20,952 bases of DNA, taken from assembly GCA_944393305.1 (NCBI GenBank), contig CALXZS010000005.1, forward strand, positions 1 through 20,952. Direction: 5' to 3'. The stretch comes from an uncultured Clostridia bacterium (GTDB taxonomy: Bacteria > Bacillota > Clostridia > TANB77 > CAG-508). This document shows positions 1 through 7,647 of this stretch, piece by piece. The notes beneath the pieces are model-generated. The model made no database searches, was not told the DNA's origin, and saw nothing but the letters and a program-made list of their open reading frames with translations. How positions within the stretch are numbered: position 1 is the first letter of the stretch; every line of letters begins with the position of its first letter. Both the position numbers and the translations under genes were made by a program.

Positions 1-813
1 AAAGCTTCTATTATATTTTCCAAGCTTTGGATCTAACCCATAATTTGCTAATATTTTTCTTCCATCTTCCATTTTTATTGCTTTCATTATTTCTTTAAAG
101 CTAATATTTTCTACTAACAATTTATTGTACTCTCTTGCAATTTTAGGAAGTGAATGAGCATCTGAATTAGTAATAAAGTTTTTATTTGCAAGTTCTCTAA
201 TTTCATCTGCAATATATGTATCAGCACTTAACCCTAATTCTACTGCAAATATTTTTTCGTATTTTTCTTTAAAAATTCTTTCTAATCTTTCAGTGCAATT
301 TCCATAATAACTTTTAAATGGTGTAAATATATGTGCTGGAATTAAAACTCCATTGTATTTTTCTACGATATCTATTAAATCATATCCAGATAAATCTGAT
401 TTTTGAGTGCTTAATGTTATATTATGTATATGATTAGACATTTCCTTTGAGAAATTTTTTATATCTTTTAAAGTTGGGAAATAACATAAATTATGTGCAC
501 TTCCTCTTTTTCCATCTTCACGAATTTCTGTTGTTTCAACTTCACTTCCAAGAATAATACAAACCTTATCTTTATATATAATTCCACCATCTTCTATTTC
601 ATATGCTTCACCATTTTTCAAAAAGTTTTCGATGTCTTCAATTACATAAGGAGATGCACAATCAATTATTCCTACTACATCTATTCCTTTTCTTTCAAAA
701 CACTCTTTTGCAATATTAGCAAAATTCAGTGATTTTGCAGCTGTAATCTTTATTGGTTTACCATTTTCACTTCTTCCTATGTGTACGTGTAAATCTGCAA
801 AAATTTCATTCAT
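1..813 (-). CDS. PHP-domain phosphoesterase, endonuclease Q (EndoQ)-like, 3' end cut by window
   Basis: The reading frame starts at an ATG at 813 behind a GAGGAAG ribosome binding site and runs out of the window without a stop, giving the first 271 residues. The N-terminus has the PHP metal-binding motif DLHVH (residues 7-11). Further likely metal ligands are H161 in PAHIFTPF, E192 in AVELG, and D218 and H220 in NSDAHS. The segment NYGLDPKLGKY (257-267) resembles the stretch that precedes the zinc-ribbon in the COG1379/TIGR00375 family, to which EndoQ belongs; that ribbon would lie outside the window. Family knowledge: EndoQ cleaves DNA 5' to deaminated bases and abasic sites, although many bacterial members are untested. 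The gene is downstream of the 275-residue gene, but an inverted repeat lies between them, so it may be transcribed separately. The superfamily call is strong; the EndoQ assignment is moderate. Confidence 0.8.
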   Translation of the reverse strand, partial: MNEIFADLHVHIGRSENGKPIKITAAKSLNFANIAKECFERKGIDVVGIIDCASPYVIEDIENFLKNGEAYEIEDGGIIYKDKVCIILGSEVETTEIREDGKRGSAHNLCYFPTLKDIKNFSKEMSNHIHNITLSTQKSDLSGYDLIDIVEKYNGVLIPAHIFTPFKSYYGNCTERLERIFKEKYEKIFAVELGLSADTYIADEIRELANKNFITNSDAHSLPKIAREYNKLLVENISFKEIMKAIKMEDGRKILANYGLDPKLGKYNRSF

Positions 814-839
814 ATCTTCTTCCTCTTTTCTATTAACTC

Positions 840-878
840 AAGAAAAATAGGCATGCAATGCATGACCCATTTTTCTTT
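840..878 (-). terminator. Inverted repeat, probable terminator of the 275-residue gene
   Basis: A near-perfect inverted repeat has outer arms AAGAAAAAT / ATTTTTCTT and an inner stem GCATGC / GCATG with a few mismatches. On the minus strand the descending arm ends in ATTTTTCTT, a T-rich exit, and the structure begins at the stop codon of the upstream gene. It could stop or attenuate transcription before the PHP gene. The A/T-rich outer stem makes its strength uncertain. Confidence 0.55.
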
Positions 879-1704
879 AGTTCGAATTCACATTATATTC
901 TTCTTGTTCAATATATACTGTATCTACCTGTTCTGGTACTTCGCCAATAGTTTCTCTTCCATCAACTAATGTTTTTATTTCTCCTAGCATATCATCAGTA
1001 AGATCTTTTACTGAATTTTCTTTGTTTCCAGCTAGTTCTAATTTATACTTTTCCATAACAGCTAATGTTCTTTCATATATACTGGTTGATGAATTAATTG
1101 CAATTCGAATGTCTACACCGTCATACTGCCTAGATTCCCATTCTAATATTTCTTTATTATTCATGTAATTAACAAATTCAATAAAATATTCCATATATCT
1201 ATTGTATTTATCTTTTAGGTTTCTAAATTGCAATAATACTAATGCTTCATCTGGTTTAAAACCTATTCTTTCTGGTCTATCTAGTAACATACCACCAAAT
1301 TGGTCTGATAATTCTAGTATGTCGCTTTCTGGCTCTCTGTTATCCGTAATTGTGTACCTATTGACGCCTTCACATATTCTGCAAAAATGGTGTTCAAATC
1401 CTAATTTTGATAAATATATTGCACCTTTTTTTGCATAACTTCTTATATCTTCTAAATCTGTTGAATTTTCTTTTTTCAGACAATCACAAAGGAGTCTAGC
1501 TGTTAAAATTATATTTTCGTCTAGTGTAATTTCTGGATGATTTTCAAATAAATAATTTAAAAATTGTTTAGTTAAAAGTGTCTTAAATATAACTGTATTA
1601 TCATAGAAAATTCCTGTTTTTTTCTTTAAATAATACACTATTTCGAGTTTCTTTGTCCAATCCAACTCATTTAATATATAAGATGCAAATGTTTCTCCAT
1701 CCAT
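877..1704 (-). CDS. Conserved-looking protein of unknown function, 275 aa
   Basis: I do not recognise this family. The ATG at 1704 lies behind a very strong AAAGGAGG site, and a sigma-A promoter stands just upstream, so the gene is well supported. The protein is soluble with no signal peptide or membrane segment. The N-terminal half is helical, with aliphatic heptad-like spacing. There are four cysteines in two pairs (LCDC near residue 93 and FCRIC near residue 110), which could bind a metal, although the spacing does not match a standard zinc finger. The C-terminal 40 residues are acidic and probably disordered. It lies between tmcAL and the PHP phosphoesterase gene on the same strand. Nothing in the sequence links it functionally to either neighbour. 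Confidence 0.75.
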   Translation of the reverse strand: MDGETFASYILNELDWTKKLEIVYYLKKKTGIFYDNTVIFKTLLTKQFLNYLFENHPEITLDENIILTARLLCDCLKKENSTDLEDIRSYAKKGAIYLSKLGFEHHFCRICEGVNRYTITDNREPESDILELSDQFGGMLLDRPERIGFKPDEALVLLQFRNLKDKYNRYMEYFIEFVNYMNNKEILEWESRQYDGVDIRIAINSSTSIYERTLAVMEKYKLELAGNKENSVKDLTDDMLGEIKTLVDGRETIGEVPEQVDTVYIEQEEYNVNSN

Positions 1705-1726
1705 TTCGCTTCCTCCTCCTTTGTAG

Positions 1727-1755
1727 ATTATATTTCAATATGCTTTCTTTTTCAA
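1727..1755 (-). promoter_or_regulatory. Sigma-A promoter of the 275-residue gene
   Basis: Read on the minus strand, TTGAAA (1750-1755) is followed after exactly 17 bases by a perfect TATAAT (1727-1732). Transcription would start near 1720, about 16 bases before the start codon, leaving just enough leader for the AAAGGAGG site. The gene is therefore likely expressed independently of tmcAL. Confidence 0.65.
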
Positions 1756-1788
1756 TCGGTGTAATTAAAAATTAATATTATTGAAACA

Positions 1789-3012
1789 CTATTGTAATAT
1801 TAGTCCTTTCGTGTAATCTAAATTAGCTTTTGAATTCCTTTTATACCCTAGAGTATAAATATTTGTAGCTCTTTTATCTATTTCTAAAAGTTTTGCTAAT
1901 TTTCTATTTTTATTTGTTTTTTCAAACTTTTTTACTGATGTTATTACTTTTACATTATTGCTAATTTGAGATAAAAGAATTTTGCCATTATCTGAACAAC
2001 CTAATACTCTTACATATGGCATTATCTTTTTAGAAAGTTCCATATCTTTTTTATTAATTCCTAATAAAGCACATAATAAAATCCTCTGCACTCTAGTTTG
2101 TGTATATCTTTTAGATTTTATACCATTTATTAGGTCAATTAGGTTATTTGTCTTGTCCGAAATTTCTTTTATTAAATATTCTAAACCTTCACTTACATCA
2201 GGTAAATTTGCAATTTCTTTTACTGTCATTGTTCTTAATTTATATATAATTTCCGAATTAAATGCTGTTAAATCAAGTACAGAGTTTCCTTCTCTTAGAT
2301 TATTAAGCAATATATTAAATGTTGTAGGTGGTACAACTCTTCTAACTTCTTCTATTTGATTTCTAAGTAATAAACTTCTAATTCCAGTTGCACTTGCATA
2401 TTCATCTATTATTTTTGTACTGTTATAATACACCTTTTCTCTTTTTATTCCAACTGGTATAATATTACTTTTATATTTTTTTAGTGCTTTTAGATATTCA
2501 ATTGAAAGAATATTATTAGAACCTCTAAGTATTCCACCATATCTTTTTATGTCATTTAAGTATACCATTAGTGCATTTTCTCTGGCTTTAGGATATGATT
2601 CACCTTTTGATAGTTCATATCTTAGTAAATTCTTGTATCTTTGTGGTTCTGAGTATAATACATTTGCAATATTATTTAAGTCTGAAATATCTTGTGCTTC
2701 CATTCCAAAAGATATAGTGTCTACAACACCCAATTTATTTAAAATTTTTATTGCACCATTTGCAAAATTTTCCGCACTAGATATGCTATAAACTGTTGGA
2801 AGTTCTATTACTAAGTCTACTCCACCATTTAAAGCCATTTTTGTTTTTTCCCATTTGTTTACAACAGAAGTGCTTCCTCTTTGAGTAAAGTTTCCTGTCA
2901 TAATAGCTATTACAAAATCTGCTCCTGTCTTTTCTTTTGTACTTTGTATATGGTATATATGTCCATTATGAAATGGGTTATATTCAGCAATAATTCCTAC
3001 TACTTTACTCAA
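1789..3012 (-). CDS. tmcAL: tRNA(Met) cytidine acetate ligase (TmcAL/YlbM family)
   Basis: TmcAL uses ATP and acetate to acetylate the wobble cytidine (C34) of elongator tRNA-Met, a non-homologous replacement for acetyl-CoA-dependent TmcA. The N-terminus VVGIIAEYNPFHNGH carries the nucleotidyltransferase HxGH signature (residues 15-18), followed by AIMTGNFTQRG and SFGMEAQD; KREKVYYNST comes later, and all are characteristic of the YlbM family. I choose the TTG at 3012 (407 aa) over the upstream in-frame ATG at 3084. An AGGAGGT site sits 8 bases before the TTG, the conserved domain begins there, and the mapped promoter would start transcripts near 3049, inside the longer frame. The length matches the usual roughly 400 residues. 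It is divergent from rnhA with overlapping promoters. Confidence 0.93.
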   Translation of the reverse strand: MSKVVGIIAEYNPFHNGHIYHIQSTKEKTGADFVIAIMTGNFTQRGSTSVVNKWEKTKMALNGGVDLVIELPTVYSISSAENFANGAIKILNKLGVVDTISFGMEAQDISDLNNIANVLYSEPQRYKNLLRYELSKGESYPKARENALMVYLNDIKRYGGILRGSNNILSIEYLKALKKYKSNIIPVGIKREKVYYNSTKIIDEYASATGIRSLLLRNQIEEVRRVVPPTTFNILLNNLREGNSVLDLTAFNSEIIYKLRTMTVKEIANLPDVSEGLEYLIKEISDKTNNLIDLINGIKSKRYTQTRVQRILLCALLGINKKDMELSKKIMPYVRVLGCSDNGKILLSQISNNVKVITSVKKFEKTNKNRKLAKLLEIDKRATNIYTLGYKRNSKANLDYTKGLILQ

Positions 3013-3031
3013 AAATTCACACCTCCTTCTA

Positions 3032-3060
3032 TTGAACATTTGACTTTTTATTGATATAAT
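3032..3060 (+). promoter_or_regulatory. Promoter of rnhA
   Basis: TTGAAC (3032-3037) and a perfect TATAAT (3055-3060) are separated by 17 bases. The predicted start is near 3067, 34 bases before the rnhA ATG. The -10 box overlaps, on the opposite strand, the -10 box of the tmcAL promoter. Confidence 0.65.
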
Positions 3061-3084
3061 ATCACAAAAATTAAATTTTATCAA
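3056..3084 (-). promoter_or_regulatory. Promoter of tmcAL, overlapping the rnhA promoter
   Basis: On the minus strand TTGATA (3079-3084) is followed after 17 bases by TATTAT (3056-3061). The predicted start is near 3049, 37 bases before the TTG start of tmcAL. The two -10 boxes occupy almost the same six base pairs on opposite strands, so polymerase cannot occupy both promoters at once. Confidence 0.6.
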
Positions 3085-3100
3085 TGATTATGGAGGTTTT

Positions 3101-3538
3101 ATGGAAAAAATAACAATTTATACTGATGGAGCTTGTTCTGGAAACCCTGGTCCTGGTGGTTGGGGATGTATTCTTATGTATAATGGTAATAAAAAAGAAC
3201 TTTCTGGCGGAAGTAAAGATACAACTAATAATATTATGGAAATAACAGCTACTATTGAAGCTTTAAAGGCTTTAAAATTTCCTTGCATTGTTGATTTATA
3301 TAGTGATAGCGCTTATGTTGTAAATTGTTTTAATCAAGGTTGGATTTACAATTGGCTAAAAAAAGGTTGGAAAACTGCGAGTGGTGAACCAGTGAAGAAT
3401 AAAGAACTTTGGGAAGAATTGTACAACCTTACTCAAATTCATAAGGTAACTTTTCACAAGGTGAAGGGACATGCAGATAATGAATTCAATAATAGATGTG
3501 ATGAACTTGCAAGAATGGCAATTAAACAGATTAAGTAA
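3101..3538 (+). CDS. rnhA: Ribonuclease HI
   Basis: RNase HI hydrolyses the RNA strand of RNA:DNA hybrids, clearing R-loops and primers in the cytoplasm. The 145-residue protein is a complete bacterial RNase H fold. All catalytic residues of the family are present: D9 in YTDGACSGNPG, E47 in NNIMEITA, D69 in YSDSAYV, H124 in KVKGHADNE and D134 in NRCDELA. The basic-protrusion region (WLKKGWKT, 85-92) is present, so this is the hybrid-binding E. coli-like subtype. The ATG is preceded by GGAGG at a spacing of 5. The gene is monocistronic, divergent from tmcAL, and followed by an intergenic repeat element rather than an obvious classical terminator. Confidence 0.97.
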   Translation: MEKITIYTDGACSGNPGPGGWGCILMYNGNKKELSGGSKDTTNNIMEITATIEALKALKFPCIVDLYSDSAYVVNCFNQGWIYNWLKKGWKTASGEPVKNKELWEELYNLTQIHKVTFHKVKGHADNEFNNRCDELARMAIKQIK

Positions 3539-3577
3539 ATAATAAGATATAATATATAATTCTTTATATTCAATTGA

Positions 3578-3765
3578 GTTACTACTACGAGAACATAAAT
3601 AACTTGCTTAAACTTTAATATACATTCTTTCACATTTCACTTGGCGGTTCGCTTGCGCTTCAACGCTCGCACGTTGCGCTCCGCTCCTACGTCGCCTACG
3701 CTCACTTGAAATGTTCAAGAACATATATTAAAGCTATAAATATAATTAAAGCTGTGAATGGTAAC
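3578..3765 (-). mobile_element. MITE-like non-autonomous element, copy 1 (full length, inverted)
   Basis: This 188-bp element is in the opposite orientation to the copies at 13162 and 20832. The right end matches GTTATTATTCACAG of copy 2 with few changes (GTTACCATTCACAG on the minus strand); the left end starts GTTACTACTACGAG and is more worn. AT-rich arms containing CTTTAATATA surround a GC-rich core at about 3630-3715. The flanking eight bases are TCAATTGA (3570-3577) and TCAATTTA (3766-3773), a 7/8 match that reads as a target-site duplication. It holds no plausible gene, so any movement would depend on a transposase elsewhere. It lies between the convergent ends of rnhA and the 319-residue gene. 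Confidence 0.75.
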
Positions 3766-3791
3766 TCAATTTAACTGTATTTTTCTTAACT

Positions 3792-4751
3792 TTATAATAT
3801 ATCTCTTGATTTTTTGTCTATTTTATTAACTTTTTGTATTACATTTTTCTCTATATTATAGTTTTTACGATAGTTTAAAATTTCAAATATTAAACTCATT
3901 TCTTTATGATATTGTATATTGTTTTCAACATTTATTTTATTCCTAATATGCAGTAAATAATTTTCTATAAGTGAGAATACGTCTTTATTATTGAGTAAAA
4001 ATTTATGCTGATAATCAAATATATATGAATATTCAGTGTTAAAATTATTTATCAATTTCTCTGAATACATTTGCGGATTGCTTATAGCAAAATAATACAA
4101 TTTTTCATCGAAAAATTTTCTCCATAAAGCAACATAGTTTAATACTTCTGAATTTCTATTACTTATATGTTTTGCATATACATAATGTTCTCTTTCTTTA
4201 TCTAAAAATACTTTTATATAATTATTTTCATTTAAAATATTGCATACTTCATCATCACAAAATATATCAAAAATATCTGAAAAATCTCCACCATAATCTG
4301 GATATCTTCCATTTTTATCTTCAATATAAAAACCGTTCGAAACAATTTTTTCATTCACCGAAGAAATATTTATAACTCTTTCTAGTTCTTTATACATCAT
4401 TAGTTTAAATTCTTTTATTATTAGTATTTTTTTATTTTCATCAGATAAATTTAGGTTTTTTACTTTATAATATTCATTAGTCATATAGTATTTCAAAGTT
4501 TTTGTTTTATAATCATATTTTGCATATATAGAATGATACTTTTCCAATTTTTTAATTGTTACAATGTTATTTGTTAAATTATATATGTATTTTTCCATCA
4601 TTTGTATACTATTTTGAGTTCCAATAATTTTTTCTATATAATTTACTTTATCATATAAAAAACTTATTATAAATACTTTAATAAAGTCTTCAATTTTTAT
4701 ATTATCAAAAAAACTTTTTAGTTTATTTATAATTAATACTTTTTCTATCAT
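3792..4751 (-). CDS. Unknown protein, third gene of the MoxR/VWA operon, 319 aa
   Basis: I do not recognise a family. The ATG at 4751 follows an AGGAG site that overlaps the end of the VWA gene; only 10 bases separate the two frames, so translation is probably coupled. The protein is very rich in Ile, Asn, Lys and Tyr, partly reflecting the AT-rich genome. It has no clear membrane segment or signal peptide. The centre has a conserved-looking stretch with EFKLMMYKELERVI (near 115-128) and an acidic DYGGDFSDIFDIFCDDE (near 153-169). The C-terminus is basic and helical. Its tight linkage to the ATPase and VWA genes suggests it is a partner or substrate-specific component, but this is inference from position only. 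Confidence 0.75.
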   Translation of the reverse strand: MIEKVLIINKLKSFFDNIKIEDFIKVFIISFLYDKVNYIEKIIGTQNSIQMMEKYIYNLTNNIVTIKKLEKYHSIYAKYDYKTKTLKYYMTNEYYKVKNLNLSDENKKILIIKEFKLMMYKELERVINISSVNEKIVSNGFYIEDKNGRYPDYGGDFSDIFDIFCDDEVCNILNENNYIKVFLDKEREHYVYAKHISNRNSEVLNYVALWRKFFDEKLYYFAISNPQMYSEKLINNFNTEYSYIFDYQHKFLLNNKDVFSLIENYLLHIRNKINVENNIQYHKEMSLIFEILNYRKNYNIEKNVIQKVNKIDKKSRDIL

Positions 4752-4761
4752 TATTTAACTC

Positions 4762-6093
4762 CTAATCATCATGTTCATAACTATCATCAAAATCGTAATC
4801 TTTGTCATAATAATTTTTATTTTCAAATTCTTCTAATGTAGGATTTCCTCTTAGTGATATATCATACACTAGATTTGGATCGTAATAACATGAATCAGGA
4901 TCAACCCATTCATGGTAAGTTGGGTCATCCCATGAAAATCTGTCTTCAGTGCATAGGAAATAAGGCACTTTTTCTTTATCACATAAATCTGCCATTTCAC
5001 ATATTGAAGATAAGCCATCAAAATCAGCAAAAATAATTGAAAATTCAGCCTCATTAGCCATTTTAGCTGCGGTTTCTATTGTTGGACAAGCGGTTTTGCT
5101 TACAATTCCACAATTATATGATTCTAATGTATCTCTAGTATTATAATATTTATCATCTTCCATGTCTCTTTCATAAAAACCATTTCCACAGGCAGCAATA
5201 TGACATTCATATCCTTGTCTCTCTATAATATCTATAACTTCTACTATGATTTTTTGCAATTCTCTATTTGAACTTTCTCCATATACTCCTGATGTATCTA
5301 TAAAAAATTGAACATATCTTGCATCTTTTAAATCATATTTATCTCCTAATATTTTATGTCTTTGCCCTTTTGCAATATGTATAGCCATTCTCTTTTTATC
5401 ATATGAATCTGCTCCATCTACTTTTTCTATACCTTCATGTTCACTCGCTATTTTTTTGATAATTTGTAATATATATTTTTTTATATATTCCATTTCGTGA
5501 CTTTTTTTAAAATCCTCTATTGCCTCTTCTTTTTTTGCAAAAAGCTCATCTATTTTCTTTTCATAACCTTCAGGTGTTGTTCTAGGCTTCTTTAGTCCTG
5601 GATTATGTCCACTATTTGTAATAAAGGTATCGGTTTCACTTCTTTCATTGTTTTCTTCTTCCTCTGAACCATCTCCTTTACCTTGCTTACCACTATTTTC
5701 ATCCTTTGAAAAGCTTCTTTCTTCATCCTGCATACCAGAGCCTCCACCTTGCATACCATCGTCACTATTCATATTCTCTTCTTCTTTTTCGTGCTCTTGC
5801 TGCTTTTTATCATTTTCTTGGTTATTACTCATATTTTCATCATTTTCTGCTTCTGCTTTTTCTTTATTTTCTTCATTCTTTCTATCTTTTCCATTCTTAA
5901 ATGGATTTGGTGAATCCTCAATTTCTCCTGTTTTCTCATCTCCACCATGGGTTTCTTCTGATGTTTTCGATGTAGGCTCAGCAACAATGTCAGTTTTTTT
6001 TGCATCTTCTGGATTTTCTAAAAATTCTTTTTTATCCCTTATTTGACGTTCCAATTCTGCAAATATAGCATTTATATCATAATTAAAAGGCAT
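4762..6093 (-). CDS. VWA-like domain protein partnered with a MoxR AAA+ ATPase
   Basis: Residues 1-25 form a short helical segment. Residues 26-170 are a low-complexity, strongly charged linker rich in Glu, Asp, Asn, Lys, Gly and Ser. A helical segment follows (175-220), then a VWA-like Rossmann fold (about 258-385): strand and metal-site region VQFFIDTSG (262-269), helix LQKIIVEVIDII, strand CHIAACG, and FSIIFADFDGLSS (351-363). The C-terminal tail (424-443) is again acidic and Tyr-rich. The metal site is degenerate: D266 and S268 are present but the second serine of DxSxS is a valine (V270). VWA proteins of this type commonly act with MoxR ATPases as substrate-binding or assembly factors, and a MoxR gene is immediately upstream. 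AAAGGAG precedes the ATG. Confidence 0.8.
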   Translation of the reverse strand: MPFNYDINAIFAELERQIRDKKEFLENPEDAKKTDIVAEPTSKTSEETHGGDEKTGEIEDSPNPFKNGKDRKNEENKEKAEAENDENMSNNQENDKKQQEHEKEEENMNSDDGMQGGGSGMQDEERSFSKDENSGKQGKGDGSEEEENNERSETDTFITNSGHNPGLKKPRTTPEGYEKKIDELFAKKEEAIEDFKKSHEMEYIKKYILQIIKKIASEHEGIEKVDGADSYDKKRMAIHIAKGQRHKILGDKYDLKDARYVQFFIDTSGVYGESSNRELQKIIVEVIDIIERQGYECHIAACGNGFYERDMEDDKYYNTRDTLESYNCGIVSKTACPTIETAAKMANEAEFSIIFADFDGLSSICEMADLCDKEKVPYFLCTEDRFSWDDPTYHEWVDPDSCYYDPNLVYDISLRGNPTLEEFENKNYYDKDYDFDDSYEHDD

Positions 6094-6131
6094 ATTTTCT
6101 CTCCTTTTGTTTCTTAATTTATTATAATATT

Positions 6132-7385
6132 TTAATCTAATTCGTGTCCATTTTCTTCTTTTTGACCGCTAAATCTTTCCAAAGTAAGATCTTTTCCTGT
6201 ATCTAAATATACAAACGTATTTCCATGATTTATTGCTATTTTAAAGAAGTTTTCTCCATCAACTTCTATTCCAAATCTTGTACCATATTGATCATTTTTA
6301 TTAGCAGCCCATATTATGTTTTCTTGATTAAATTCCTCACCTGGTAAATCATATTCAAACCAGCCCTCATATGCAAAATCTCTTCCGTAGTACTGTTGTA
6401 TTAACTTCAATTGTTGTAATGTGTCAATACCTGCATATAGTGTATCATCATACTGCCCATCGCCTCTGGTAAAAAATGTGAAATCACTTTTATGACCATC
6501 TTTAATTATTTGACTCCATATTTCCCCGCTTTGTTCATATATAGGTACAGCAAATCTTTGCAAAGTAGGTATATTGAATTCTAATGATGAACTATCTAGC
6601 TGAGATAATTCCTTCAACTCTGCAAGAGAATGTACATCTAAATCTGAATTATCTAAATCTATGTATTGAGATAGTGCATCTGTATCAAATTCTACACCCC
6701 AAACATCTAAATCCTCAAGATACTGTCTTGCTTGTCTAATTGAGAACTCTGGACATTTATCATATATATACTTTAAATAATGGTCTTGTGGTAGTCCTAA
6801 TATTTCTAAAAATGTTTCTCTTTCTGGTCTTGGTATTATTACTCTCTTACTTCTATTTATTAAAGCATCATCAATTTCTCTTTTTTTATTTGATGTAATA
6901 AATGTGTATATTGGATATTCACCTTTTTTATATGTATCAGTTCCTGTTGTTAATCTTCCATTTTCAAGAAAATCTAACAAAAATGCATCAACCTCTGGTC
7001 TCGCTTTATCTAATTCATCTATTACTAATACAACAGGACCTTTTTTAGATTTTTCAATTGCTTGTAGCAATACACCGTTTTTTATAGAATTTTCTGCTTC
7101 TTGCTTTATAACTCCTTCTATATCTACATCATACTGAAAGTTTTCATTGCCCATTCTTGGAAAGCACTGAACAAAAACTTCTTCTGCATTTATTAGTTTA
7201 GCAAAACTTTCGCCTAGAAATGTTTTTCCTGCTCCTGATGGTCCTTCTAAAAGTAATGTTGGAATGCTTTTTTTAGATTTTTTTCCAGCTTCATTGAATA
7301 ATAATACTATTTTTGCTAATTCAGTTGATGCGAAATATCCTAATTCTTTTAATTTTTCTTGAGTTTCCATTATTTTTTCTGACAT
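6132..7385 (-). CDS. MoxR-like AAA+ ATPase with an extra C-terminal domain
   Basis: This is an ATP-driven remodelling enzyme. Walker A is GPSGAGKT (48-55), Walker B is VVLVIDELDK (118-127, D123 and E124), sensor 1 is TSNKKRE (164-170, N166), and R178 or R181 is a candidate arginine finger. The short insert-rich AAA core resembles the MoxR clade, which usually pairs with VWA proteins to activate or assemble target complexes. After the lid region (about 185-240) there is a C-terminal part of roughly 150 residues, rich in aromatic residues and probably beta-rich, that I cannot assign. AAAGGAG precedes the ATG at 7385, with a promoter at 7454-7481. It is the first gene of the operon; the VWA gene follows after 38 bases. 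Confidence 0.85.
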   Translation of the reverse strand: MSEKIMETQEKLKELGYFASTELAKIVLLFNEAGKKSKKSIPTLLLEGPSGAGKTFLGESFAKLINAEEVFVQCFPRMGNENFQYDVDIEGVIKQEAENSIKNGVLLQAIEKSKKGPVVLVIDELDKARPEVDAFLLDFLENGRLTTGTDTYKKGEYPIYTFITSNKKREIDDALINRSKRVIIPRPERETFLEILGLPQDHYLKYIYDKCPEFSIRQARQYLEDLDVWGVEFDTDALSQYIDLDNSDLDVHSLAELKELSQLDSSSLEFNIPTLQRFAVPIYEQSGEIWSQIIKDGHKSDFTFFTRGDGQYDDTLYAGIDTLQQLKLIQQYYGRDFAYEGWFEYDLPGEEFNQENIIWAANKNDQYGTRFGIEVDGENFFKIAINHGNTFVYLDTGKDLTLERFSGQKEENGHELD

Positions 7386-7453
7386 AAGTTATTCTCCTTT
7401 AAAATATTTTTTACATTTGTATATAGCAATATTCCAATTATTCTGTTGTTCAC

Positions 7454-7481
7454 ATTATAACATAGTAGAATTATTTTTCAA
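7454..7481 (-). promoter_or_regulatory. Promoter of the MoxR/VWA operon
   Basis: On the minus strand TTGAAA (7476-7481) is followed after 16 bases by a perfect TATAAT (7454-7459). The predicted start is near 7447, leaving a leader of about 60 bases with no obvious regulatory hairpin. Confidence 0.6.
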
Positions 7482-7524
7482 TAGTTATAATTTATTTTTA
7501 TAAAACATATATTTGTATATTCTG

Positions 7525-7560
7525 AAAAAGGGCTGAATCTTTAATTGAATCAGCCTTTTT
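7525..7560. terminator. Hairpin with A and T tracts, possible bidirectional terminator
   Basis: GGCTGA (7531-7536) pairs with TCAGCC (7550-7555); the stem extends past one mismatch. AAAAAG precedes it and CTTTTTATT follows, so a U tract follows the hairpin on either strand. It lies between the foreign small gene and the MoxR operon promoter, and insulates the operon. Confidence 0.65.
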
Positions 7561-7572
7561 ATTAGTTTTTAC

Positions 7573-7603
7573 AAAAAGAAAAACTCTTGCCAAAAGGCAA
7601 GAG
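7573..7603 (-). terminator. Rho-independent terminator of the small foreign gene
   Basis: A perfect 8-bp stem CTCTTGCC / GGCAAGAG with a 4-base loop is followed on the minus strand by TTTTTCTTTTT. It is about 45 bases past the stop codon of the 111-residue gene, and together with the hairpin at 7531 forms a double stop. Confidence 0.85.
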
Positions 7604-7647
7604 AAAAGAAATTTCTGTTTTCAAGATTTTTCTATTTTTTATGTGCT

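Noticed and set aside
493..732. Plus-strand frame opposite the PHP phosphoesterase
   Set aside because: It is antisense to a well supported gene with metal-binding motifs and encodes a biased Phe/Ile/Asn sequence without a ribosome binding site.
1773..1802. Inverted repeat TAATATTA at the end of tmcAL as a terminator
   Set aside because: The stem is all A/T with a 14-base loop and overlaps the stop codon; it is expected by chance in such AT-rich DNA.
3040..3060. TTGACT and TATAAT upstream of rnhA read as one promoter
   Set aside because: They are only 9 bases apart; the TTGAAC eight bases further upstream gives the correct 17-base spacing.
3013..3084. N-terminal extension of TmcAL from the ATG at 3084
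   Set aside because: The extra 24 residues are not part of the family, the TTG at 3012 has an ideal AGGAGGT site, and the promoter lies inside the extension.
5648..6046. Open plus-strand frames rich in Ser and Phe opposite the VWA gene
   Set aside because: They mirror the Glu/Lys/Asn-rich low-complexity linker on the minus strand and have no ribosome binding site or domain.
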